Below are positions 42,589 through 51,514 of a stretch of 60,000 nt of DNA, one piece after another. Every line of letters begins with the position of its first letter. The first letter of the stretch is position 1. Origin of the DNA: Takakia lepidozioides (Eukaryota > Streptophyta > Takakiopsida > Takakiales > Takakiaceae); NCBI GenBank assembly GCA_030704615.1, contig CM060731.1:88022756-88082755 (forward strand). The letters run 5' to 3'. The notes beneath the pieces are model-generated. The model was not told where the DNA came from, did not search any database, and was given only the letters and a program-made list of their open reading frames with translations. A program made the position numbers and the translations under genes.

Positions 42589-43197
42589 TCACCAAGTCGA
42601 CGGAACTTCGATAGCCCTCAAAACAAGCTCATTACTGATGCGGCATCTCGAGGTAAACTGCAATGCGGTCGATCTGGTGCCCTTGGTGGAGCTGACGACA
42701 ATGTCATGCCCATCAATCATACCACCATCATACATCGACAAGGTCACTGTGGGCCTCCTGTGCCCGTGTGATTCGTCTTCGCAACTCAGCCGAATGTCTC
42801 CATACACTGGAAAAGCGGAGTGAACTCCACGAATATAGTTTTCCCCGGTGCCGTCCTCCCTGGTCCACTGGAAGCAGTTCCAGCGCCAAAGTGAGGCCGT
42901 GCGTGATCTGTCCGGCATCCCATTCCACCTTGGTATATCGAGGTCAACAATTTTCAGGACCCACGGACCGCATTGACCCACGCCCTCACCTCGCTCAAAG
43001 CGGTAATAGCCCTCCAGATACTCCATTGCACGCAAAGACTCCCGCTTGATTCCAGATGCGTCTGTGAAAAGTGAAAGCCAGACAATGATGTCTCCTGATT
43101 CTGGTTTGAACATAGCATAATCGTGGCCATGATAAGGGCAGTCAGCAGGATTTCGGCGGCATGACATCCCTGAAAAAGAGTAGCGCAGTATGCTCAA
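42589..43197 (-). CDS. X1 copy B, unknown family
   Basis: 202 codons open from MSILRYSFSGMS. Features: CRRNPADCPYHGHDYAMF, SGDIIVWLSLFTD, a charged LEGYYRFERGEG block, LWRWNCFQWTREDGTGENYI, FPVYGDIRLSCEDE and LSMYDGGMIDGHDIVV. It has no signal peptide or membrane segment. About 30-35% of positions agree with X2, including C-P-Y-x-G-x-DYAM, R-W-NC-x-QW, YGDI and YDGG/FDGG-MI-GxDIVV, so the two are old paralogues. Copy A shows a longer N-terminus (MCPGVFVRNC); here one extra G near 43224 shifts it, so this copy may be 5'-broken. Transcription is divergent from X2 across a 380-bp spacer. I cannot assign a function; the conserved Trp/Cys/Gly pattern suggests a compact beta-rich fold. Confidence 0.55.
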   Translation of the reverse strand: MSILRYSFSGMSCRRNPADCPYHGHDYAMFKPESGDIIVWLSLFTDASGIKRESLRAMEYLEGYYRFERGEGVGQCGPWVLKIVDLDIPRWNGMPDRSRTASLWRWNCFQWTREDGTGENYIRGVHSAFPVYGDIRLSCEDESHGHRRPTVTLSMYDGGMIDGHDIVVSSTKGTRSTALQFTSRCRISNELVLRAIEVPSTW

Positions 43198-43425
43198 TGA
43201 CAGCAGCTCCCGGATGGAGGAGGGAGCAGCGCGGTGGCTGGAAGAAATTCAAGCAAACGCTGCAATTCCTCACAAACACTCCAGGGCACATTTAAATTTC
43301 CCCCCGACAGGAACCTGCATGGATGAAGATTGGCTCATCCATGGATGTAGCCGTTTCATTTTCCTTCCCTGCCATGCAAACTATGGGCAGTAAGTGCCAG
43401 GTGGGCCTATAGCCACTCGAGACGA

Positions 43426-43488
43426 CGAAGTCCATCCCCCCTTCGATGTAAATGCGGCGCCAAATTTCCATCCGGGGGATGGACTTCG
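43426..43488. repeat. X1-X2 intergenic hairpin, copy B
   Basis: CGAAGTCCATCCCCC (43426-43440) and GGGGGATGGACTTCG (43474-43488) form a perfect 15-bp stem. Its 33-base loop holds a GCGG palindrome form (AAATGCGGCGCCAAATTT). It lies midway between the two divergent genes and is a candidate shared operator or origin-like structure. Confidence 0.8.
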
Positions 43489-43573
43489 GTGGCAGATTTC
43501 AAACTATACCCCGTGGATGAGAAAGAGGTATCGGTTCATCCACCGCTGGCTTGTTGAACACGTTACACGATGA

Positions 43574-44287
43574 TTGGTGGGTACTTGTGACCCAGATGGT
43601 CCATTATTGGAGCCCGCACTGCTCTTCCGCTTCTCATCATTTCGAAAATGTAAGGGCTTCGTTGCTGTCCGCAAGGTCATTGTCATCGGCATCAAAGACG
43701 TCCTCAGGTCCTCCTTTGCAAGGATGCCGTGCTTCCGGAACCGGGACGACTGCCCTTATGGAGGCATCGATTATGCAATGTATTCGGCCACATCGGGAGA
43801 CATCGTTATCTGGTACACAGATTACACAGAAGATACTGGTTCGAATGTGGAAACATTGTCCGCTTTTGAGTATCTCCCAGGCCAGTACGCCTTCAAGCGG
43901 GGTGACGATCTTGGTCTGAGGAGTCCGTGGCTCCTGTGCATCCTTGATTCCGATTTTCCCAGCTACGACGGGCACCCATGCAAAAGAATGCGCACTGCTA
44001 TGCTGTTGCGGTGGAACTGCTGCCAGTGGACGTGGGTGGACTCCATCGGAGAGACTTATACTCCTGAAGGAGTGCGCTCATCTTCTCCATTGTATGGGGA
44101 CATTTTCATTGGTGTGGACGGCGAAAACGTGAAGCTTTCCATATTCGATGGTGGTATGATTGAAGGGCAGGACATTGTGGTGAACATCAACAGGGGCGGT
44201 ACAACGGCTGCAATCCAGTTTACCTGGAAGAGCCCGAAGACTCATGAGCTAGTTGTGAGAGCAGTCGAAGTCCCATTGACAACGTGA
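43574..44287 (+). CDS. X2 copy B, unknown family
   Basis: 237 codons from MVGTCDPDGPLLEP, all in one frame. Conserved with X1: MPCFRNRDDCPYGGIDYAMY, SGDIVIWYTDYTEDTG, a QYAFKRGDDLGLRSPWLL segment, LLRWNCCQWTWVDSIGETY, LYGDIFIGVDGENVKLSIF and FDGGMIEGQDIVVNI, ending VRAVEVPLTT. No targeting signal or membrane helix is visible. AATAAA follows at 44371. It is the only PM/X gene in the window without a visible break, so it is the best case for a translated product. Start choice is uncertain because related sequence continues upstream of this ATG. Function unknown. Confidence 0.6.
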   Translation: MVGTCDPDGPLLEPALLFRFSSFRKCKGFVAVRKVIVIGIKDVLRSSFARMPCFRNRDDCPYGGIDYAMYSATSGDIVIWYTDYTEDTGSNVETLSAFEYLPGQYAFKRGDDLGLRSPWLLCILDSDFPSYDGHPCKRMRTAMLLRWNCCQWTWVDSIGETYTPEGVRSSSPLYGDIFIGVDGENVKLSIFDGGMIEGQDIVVNINRGGTTAAIQFTWKSPKTHELVVRAVEVPLTT

Positions 44288-44370
44288 CTTGTATTCAGAA
44301 GGCACAGGGCTAAAGATTTGTTTGCACAATCAGCACAGTAGACGTGCTTCAAATGCAATTCATGTGGATC

Positions 44371-44376
44371 AATAAA
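44371..44376 (+). terminator. Poly(A) signal of X2 copy B
   Basis: AATAAA 84 bases after the X2 stop; same context as at 19433. Confidence 0.5.
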
Positions 44377-44697
44377 AACCCCATTGTGCCCTCTTTTTGT
44401 TCTATTTTGTATCCATCATTCCCAAAATGCGTCATTCCTCATTTCGTTTGGGATTGGGAGTGTGGGTGGATTTTGCAAATGGCTGGTAGGCTGAAATGGG
44501 CCCCCATTGTATAGATCAGTACCACCCTACCATTCGCGAAACATTGCCTTTCAATATGTAATTCTAAAAAACATTGCCGAACCTCCTTCATCGGGAGGTC
44601 CTTCTCCCCCTATGACCGTGACACCCTAAACCCTATTCCCGCGGACACTCATTTCCGGAAAATAGTCCTGCTCATGTTTTTTTCGACACTTACGACT

Positions 44698-44779
44698 CTG
44701 CTCATGGCTCATGGCTCATGCCGCTCATGGCTCATGGCTCATGCCGCTCATGGCTCATGGCTCATGAAATAGCAGCCCC
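44698..44779. repeat. GCTCATG minisatellite and module terminus
   Basis: Three rounds of GCTCATGGCTCATGCC-type repeats, then CTCATGAAATAGCAGCCCCC. One or two more rounds than at 19731, so the tract varies between copies. Confidence 0.85.
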
Positions 44780-45954
44780 CTCGATCTTCTTCTGCCATCT
44801 GTACCTGATTGTACCCACTGAATCTATCCATGAATGAGTACATCTCATGTCCAACACTATGTCCAACATTATCTCCGTGAAAGGTAGTGGAAATGGATCT
44901 TTCTTGGTTCCTGCATTTAATTTGCGATAGTCCACACATACTCATAATTTTCCATTCTTCTTGGGCACTATCACAATGGGTGGTAAACCATTGTGGCGTC
45001 TCTACTGGGTATATGAATCTTGCATCCAGTAATTTCTTCCCAAGGAGCTGCATAGTTGGGGTTCATTCTGTATCGGTTCTGACGAATTGGTTTGGTGTCA
45101 ACTTCCAACTCAATGCGGTGCTGACAGATGTTGGGAGGTATGCCCTTCAAATCTTTGTAGTTCCAAGCGAATACACCCTTGTATTCAGTGAATAGTGTAG
45201 TGGCTTCTTGTAGAAATGATTCTTCAAGACCTGCACTTACTCGTATTATCTGTGGTTCTTCCACTGTTCCCAGATTCACTTGAATCAATTGAGTTTCTTC
45301 TGTCACTGTCCATCCTGCAATTTCATGTCCGATGGTAGCAATCATGGTAGGTACTTCACTGATGCTAATGTCTTCTTCTTTTTCTTGATAAAAACAAGCG
45401 GGGCGTTGAGGTGTGTCCATAGCTTCTTCCTCAGGATCTTCCATTACTGGAGTACTTGTTTCTCCTTGGGTGTTCACCATGTGGCACCCTACTGTCGTGG
45501 TATGCTTGACCACTAGTTGACCAATGGGTTCTAACTGTGGATGCGCTGCATATACTGTAGCTTCTTCTTCATCCACTATGCAAGGTCGTTTCTCTCGTGG
45601 AATCGTACCTCGTTGCTTCGTGGTGATAGTGACTTGTTCTGATCTTTTCTTGATCGTGAGAGTCTGACTTCCCCAATCGTGGTGAGATTGAGCTTGTGTC
45701 AACCACGGTCTGCCAAGCAGTAACGAATATCCTTCTGCCACGTCTTCCATTCTGAGAATGGTTACTGATACTTCGTATACCAGTCCTGCTACTTCCATTG
45801 CAAGGCGTCTGATGATACCCAACGGCTGTACTTTTCGTTGATCGGCCATTCGTACCGTGAAGGGAGCAGGTTCCATATGCCCCAATCCTAGTGACTTCTT
45901 CATTCTTTCCGTCATGATATTCACTCCTGATCCTCCGTCGATGAGTACATCTCA
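44780..45954 (-). pseudogene. Ty3/gypsy protease and RT N-half, inverted segment
   Basis: Minus-strand frame with a protease start (IDGGSGVNIMTERMKKSLG; D-G-G instead of D-T/S-G), LLLGRPWL, a long acidic linker, then the RT entry HRIELEVDTKPIRQNRYRMN. A short frameshift follows, and RT continues to MDRFSGYNQVQMAEEDR, where the X1/X2 module end cuts it (44779). The style is Tat/Athila-like rather than chromovirus. The rest of RT lies on the opposite strand from 45955, so this segment is inverted relative to the remainder of the element. Confidence 0.75.
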
Positions 45955-47140
45955 ATGGGGAGCCTATGCTTACAAAGTCATGCCATTTGGACTTTGCAAC
46001 GCACCTGCCACATTTCAGAGAGTAGTATCTAAGATATTCAAGAGCTATCTCAATGACTTCATGCAGGTATTCTTAGACGATTTCAGTGTCTTTGGACAGA
46101 AATCCAAACACTTGGCACAGTTAAAACTTTGCCTACAAGCTTGCAGAGACAATGGAGTAAATCTCAACCCCGAGAAATGTACATTTTGTGTGAATTCAGG
46201 ATTATTGTCGGGACACATCGTGTGCCAACATGGAATTCTGGTTGACCCAAAGAAGGTGGACAGTATCCAGAAAATACCACCACCAGAAAATCTAAAGAAA
46301 CTCAAAAGATTTATGGGACAGACAAGCTATTACAGAAGGTACATAGCCAAGTATGCTCACAGAGCAACACCAATCTATAGACTGCTGAAGAAGGATGTCA
46401 AGTACCAATGGTCTCCAGCTTGTCAGGAATCATTTGATTCACTGAAAAGGGCACTCACATCAGCACCGATCCTGATCAATCCAAGATGGGATTTACCATT
46501 TCATATACACAGTGATGCATCAGGCATGCCTTGGGAAGCAGTTCTGGCTCAGAATGCGATAGGCACAATAGATTCGCCAATCTATTATGCAAGCAGACTA
46601 CTGACAGCAGCTGAGAAGAACTATAGCACCACGGAAAGGGAGGCATTGGCAATGATTTATGTTGTTCAAAAGTTTCGGCATTAATTACTTGGCAATTGCT
46701 TTAAGTTTATTGTTGATCATCAGGCCTTGGTTCATTTGGCAAATCGACCACTAGCTAGTGGCAGGGTTGCTAGATGGTTATTACTTCTTCATGAGTATGA
46801 TTTTGAAGTTGTTCATAAACCTGGAAGATTACATGTTACAGCAGATCATCTATCAAGACTGACCACAGGAGAACCAGCAGTGGAAGATCAACTTTCTGAT
46901 GCATTTTTGTTTGTTGTTCAACGAGAAGCACAAGAAGAAGAGACAGACCCTTTGGACGCTCTAGGAGTGTTTCAAGCAAACTATGATCTTCCAGATTCTC
47001 TTAAATTATTTGAGACAGATGAAGAGGAAACAACAAAAGATGAAGAATCCACAGATGAAGTTCAGAAACGATGTATGAACAAGATTCAGATCCACAAGAA
47101 GAGAACAAGGAAAATGAGGAGCCAATCTCTCAAGGATTGA
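45955..47140 (+). pseudogene. Ty3/gypsy RT C-half and RNase H
   Basis: Begins at QWGAYAYKVMPFGLCNAPAT and continues with VFLDDFSVFG (catalytic DD as LDDF), the connection MGQTSYYRRYIAKY, RNase H IHSDASGMPWEAV and YSTTEREALAMIYV. A stop at 46682 (RH-stop-LLGN) interrupts it; the same frame continues through VDHQALVHLANRPL and VTADHLSRL, then an acidic linker. The first half of RT is on the other strand to the left. Confidence 0.85.
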
Positions 47141-47930
47141 CCAACATTAGCATTGGGACTTATGCAGTCACCAAGGAAGAATCAGAAGAACTTCAAGACC
47201 AAGATCAAGATGATTGGTAATGGCCAATCAAATACTACTTGATAACAGAAAAATTTCATGAGGAATATACCAAAGATGACAGGAGAAAGCTTTCAATGAA
47301 AAACAAACCATACGCGATAATCAGAGGAATTCTTTACAAACGAGGAATTGATTCCATCATGAGAAGATGTGTGGACAAAAAACAGGCCAAAACAGTGATG
47401 CAAGAACCGGGACTCATGAACGATGGGGTTTAGAAGAATCTTTACAAGTCAGGGAACATGAGTTGTTCCATCTGGAAGCGGTTCGAGCAGACGCTGCAGA
47501 TAACATGGCACGAATTCAAGAACAACGAAAGAAGAGAATATCATAAGGGAAAGAAAAATCTTTCCAGGACGGAGAAATCGTTTTGTGGCTACCAAAAATC
47601 AAAAAGATGAAACTAGGAGGGAAATTGAAAATGCCATGGATGGGACCTTTTCAAATAAAAAAGGTACATGACAATGGAACTGTTGATTTACAAACCCTGG
47701 AACAAGAATTCGTGGGACGAATAAATATCAACAAGTTAAAGGGCTATAAAGGGATACATGACAGAGTCCTCATCCATGACTTATACGCCAACGAAGAAGA
47801 CCAAACCGCAGATGAAGAACGCGAAACCTCCAATGCTTACTACATCCATCATGATCCCACGGTGGATCAACATGTAATGAAACAGGTGGCAGTACGAGTT
47901 CAGGGCACAACCACGTTTCGACCACCTTGA
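47141..47930 (+). pseudogene. Integrase with catalytic core deleted
   Basis: 47239-47420 encodes the pre-core region (YAIIRGILYKRGIDSIMRRC). At about 47408 (TVMQ|EPGL) the text jumps to the region after the core: VRADAADNMARIQEQRKKRI, EIVLWLPKIKKMKLGGKLKM and PWMGPFQIKKVHDNGTV, the integrase C-terminal GPF domain. The DDE core is missing, so the copy cannot integrate itself. The C-terminal part runs open to TTTFRPP-stop at 47930. Confidence 0.8.
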
Positions 47931-48343
47931 GTGTGGATGTTGGCACTACCACCACGTATACCGTATGGAGAGCCGTGGCCAACACACATGCCCTCCTTAA
48001 ACCCAAAAAAGAGCTGCACAGCAGCAAACCACCCAAGTTTGTGATTGCGGATTTGTTTGAGAATCTCAACCAAGCCGATCAGGGCTACACATGCAGTCAT
48101 AGCAAAAACCTAGGTTTTAAGAAGATAGCCCCGGTGCTTAGCACGTTGCTCTGCCTTAGGCAAAACCACAACTATTGCACCAAGGAGCTAATAGACCAGG
48201 TGTTGATTTGTCTCAACGGGCAAATCGTGAATTGGGCAGGCTTATTGTTGAAGAAGTTGGTCCAAGAATTGACCTGGCTGACAAAGAAGAAGAAGGAGCC
48301 AATAGTAACCATGGTGACTCCACTACTGCTCCAAATGATTTGA
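47931..48343 (+). CDS. Retroelement ORF downstream of pol
   Basis: Frame with PPKFVIADLFENLNQADQGY, IAPVLSTLLCLRQNHNYCTK and QIVNWAGLLLKKLVQELTWL. This pattern is familiar from structural ORFs of plant Tat/Athila-type elements, where an extra ORF sits after pol or before gag. No start codon choice is firm and the end (QMI-stop) probably reflects a frameshift, because coding sense seems to continue in other frames to 49741. Confidence 0.45.
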
Positions 48344-48595
48344 CACATGGTGCACTTGACACCAGAAGAGCAGAACACTCTGGGAATCATGTAGCGAGCA
48401 GAAACATTGGAGGAAGATGGAAGCGAGACAGCCGCAGAGTAGTAGGAAGAAGAACAACCATTGCAGGAGGAGGGCGGACTTGCAAAGAGGGCCCGAATAG
48501 ACGAAGGGACGACGAGCGCAATGGCGGAACATTTGCTTAACTCCACAACAGATTCTACACTGCAGAGAGAAGGAGAGGATCAATAGCAGGAGAAC

Positions 48596-49741
48596 TTGGT
48601 ACTCCAAGGTGAAGGAAACGAGCAGCAGACCCATGAAGCATCCCCGATGGACACTACACCTGCCAACACGGAGGTACAACCAGCAGCACCTACAGAGCTC
48701 GCACAACAGACAAACGAGGTACAAGCCATAGTCGCACAGCCACAACAAGCACTACAGGTGACACAAGGCCGGCAACAAATTTCCCAGCAAGATAATAACC
48801 AATTTGGAATTATTACTCTCACAGCAGGTCCTGGATATAACAGCATGGGACACGGGTTTGGAGGAAACGCCACCGAATGCAATTCTTCAGGCAGTACAAG
48901 CGTTGGGCCAAGTGATAGCCTACATGGACAAAGCCAAGGATTACATAAGTTCGGAGAACCTTACCATGATCATGGACTACCTCAAAGAAAAACACCGGAG
49001 GGAACTGGCAGTAGCACAAACCGTATGTAACCACGAGGCTACAACTGCGACCTTGGAGGATCAACAAACTGCTATGCTTCGCCAGTACAACACCTTGATA
49101 GAACACCGAGACGAATGGGAACAGAAGTGGCAAAGGCAGAGGGACAAAACACAACATGTCCAAGCCGACCTTGATGCAGAAAGAGAACGATCTCCAACCA
49201 CAGAGGTAGAGGTGGAGACACTCAAGGAGCAGCTACAAGCTGCTAAAAACCATGGATACAAGTTGCTATCAAGCAACACTGTACTGCTGAGGGAGAGGGA
49301 AAATGTTGAGATAGGCTATTCACAGCCACCACGGAGAGAGACATTGCCATAGGCAATGAACAAAATAGAAGCAGCAGCTGGAGAAGCTGACACTTCAGGT
49401 AGGGCTAGATGCAGCAGATGCAGCCTTGGCTCGAGCATGGTTAAATGAAGGGAGTGCCCTGGAAATGAAGAAACTCAACGGGGCGATGTTACAACAGATG
49501 AAAAGTCAGTTGGCAAAATTGGTGACAGACATTCACGGAGAATTCTTGCCACCAATTCCAGAACAAGAAGATCTCATGGACGAGGATGAAACAAGAGGAA
49601 CAAGATCATGAACAAGAAGCACCAGTACAATCAACAACAACAACGCTAGCACAAACACCACCAGCAACACAACCACCACAGCTTCAACAGGCATTGGTAC
49701 AGGCCACAACAAGGCCATCTACTCAGGAGGTAAACCCCGTG
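48596..49741 (+). pseudogene. Coiled-coil ORF of the same retroelement, split by chromovirus copy 2
   Basis: Gln/Thr/Pro-rich start (TPANTEVQPAAPTELAQQTN), then ILQAVQALGQVIAYMDKAKD, a helical heptad region (DEWEQKWQRQRDKTQHVQAD, VETLKEQLQAAKNH), a second helical part (49426-49611) and a Gln/Thr-rich tail (QSTTTTLAQTPPATQPPQLQ). Three frames are needed. At 49741 (EVNPV) chromovirus copy 2 interrupts it; the same frame resumes at 56997 as PLPSILVASTSVVVDDFQ. It may be a Gag-like or env-position structural protein. Confidence 0.5.
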
Positions 49742-50607
49742 TGTCGCACACCTCACTTCGGTAAGCTCCCCCTCAAGTCATAGTTACTCGCTTTGATGCG
49801 CGCGCCTGACTCCCAACCGGCCGCCGGGCCAACTTGGAGCTTCGGCTGCTCACCGGGACATAACGGTCCCCCTTCACTCTCCCGAAAGACCCTCCACCTA
49901 TTTGGGCCTAGTGGAATTCCCTTTGGTAGATGGCAGTCCGGAACAGCTCCCCACTCTTTGGTCGCTTTCCGGCTCGCTCGCTTACTCACTAGTTTTTGGT
50001 CACCAACGGGCTTGCACCGTTCTCGGGGTTACTACTCCCTATATATACTTCTGTAGCTGTCTGCGGGGGTTTCACAACCAGCCATGCCATTTTATGGCGA
50101 ACCACCACAAAGACCCTCGATTCCCGGTGGTGAGTCGCGGTGAGTCTTGGCCCGCTCACCACGGCCCCTATGGACCGTGATGAGTCCCAAGACTCCCCAC
50201 GACTCCCACCACGAGGTCTCCGCCCCCATGGTGAGTCCTATGCCACCCCCACTAAGTCCCACTAAGCTACCACCACCCCTTGTGGAGCCACCCCCACCGC
50301 AACCCGGTGTGCGGGGCTCCACCTAGTGAGCGCCTCCGCTTCCCTGAGTGCCTTGGGCACTCAAGGGTGCTTCAGCCCCCCTATACCTATCGCTGCCGCT
50401 GCCCCCACCACAGGGGCAGCCCCTCATGTGTCCCGACCCCCTGCCCTCAAGGCAAAGGGCCGCGACAGAGCGCCTCCGCTTCCCTAAGTGCCTTGGGCAC
50501 TCAAGGGCGCTTCAGCCCCCCTATACCTATCGCTGCCGCTGCCCCCACCACAGGGGCAGCCCCTCATGTGTCCCGACCCCCTGCCCTCAAGGCAAAGGGC
50601 CGCGACA
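49742..50607 (-). repeat. 3' LTR of chromovirus copy 2
   Basis: 866 bp. A 140-bp unit is present twice in tandem, 50328-50467 and 50468-50607, each ending GGGCCGCGACA. On the element's strand this is the start of U3, where LTR enhancers lie. Confidence 0.95.
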
Positions 50608-50621
50608 CACACCCCTACCAA
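50608..50621 (-). other. Polypurine tract of chromovirus copy 2
   Basis: Minus-strand GGTAGGGGTGTG next to the 3' LTR, identical to copy 1. Confidence 0.7.
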
Positions 50622-51514
50622 CAGGGAGTCGATGTCCTCATCGACTTGTCCATTTTGTAGAAACGAACATCCAAGTTGCGGCGTCCCACATCAAGGAGTT
50701 TGTTTCTGTACCATGGCGTCCCATGGCAAAGAACCAAACCCCACACTTGACTCTACTCTCCACTAGCTAGTTCGGCCGACTTCCTCCAAGTCCCGGCCAA
50801 GGGTGGAGCCTCTCCAGCTCCTCCCAGTGCACTCTTCTTGGCCTACTTCAAGGCCAAGGAACGATCCTCCCCGAGGATCGAATCGCCTTACTGCAACAAC
50901 ATTTGCTTGCGATCGCTCATGATGCCGCTTTTGGCATCACCTTGAGCAAGGGTTCACCTGGAACCCTCTTTGACTAGGACGATAACCTTGAACCAACCGT
51001 GCGCCCCAATCACTACAATTGGGTCCACCTTGGAATGCTGGCCTGAGGTACGGGAACACGCCGAAGCCGCACTACGACTTCGTCCCGAGGCTACACGATT
51101 ATAGTACGTGAACGGAAGCACGTAGCTTCCGCGTTAGCCCGCACTACAAGGCAACCCCCTCGGTAGCGCAGTTATAGTACGCGCACGCGCCAAGTGCGCA
51201 CTAGCACGTGAACTCCCAAAGAAGGCGCAAGTTTCCTTGCCCCTTGGATGGGAGTGACCCGATTTCGGCACTACGCAAACACACGATTAACCCAATTTAC
51301 CTCTCCCACTTTTGTAAGCTAGCATGCATTCTACACACTAGCCAACCACACCATGCATCACCATTCCAAACACAATAGGACGCACAATATTTGGAACCCA
51401 TTTCCTTTATAACAAATTTTTGTACAATACAAGTTTTTGCAATCGGATTCCTGAGCTAGCTAAACCGGGCTAAGCATGCATTTCCTCCCCCACGCTCCAA
51501 GGTTGATGTCCCCA
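50622..51514 (-). other. Non-coding region between pol and 3' LTR, copy 2
   Basis: About 890 bp closely matching 4778-5665. No conserved frame and no env-like gene. Confidence 0.7.

Larger units (their letters stand above)
38570..42690. repeat. Right arm of the large inverted repeat
   Basis: Reverse match of 22648-26740; it extends from the deletion scar in PM copy 3 to the X1 3' end. Confidence 0.8.
42372..44779. repeat. X1/X2 module, copy B
   Basis: Direct repeat of 17428-19808, better preserved, with the same right end CATGAAATAGCAGCCCCC. To the right it abuts reverse-transcriptase sequence of an inverted Ty3/gypsy segment. Confidence 0.8.

Noticed and set aside
17428-44779. Integrated giant DNA virus as the source of PM and X genes.
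   Set aside because: No capsid, packaging ATPase, DNA polymerase or other hallmark gene is visible, and PM has many spliceosomal introns. A large transposon is as likely, so no viral claim is made.
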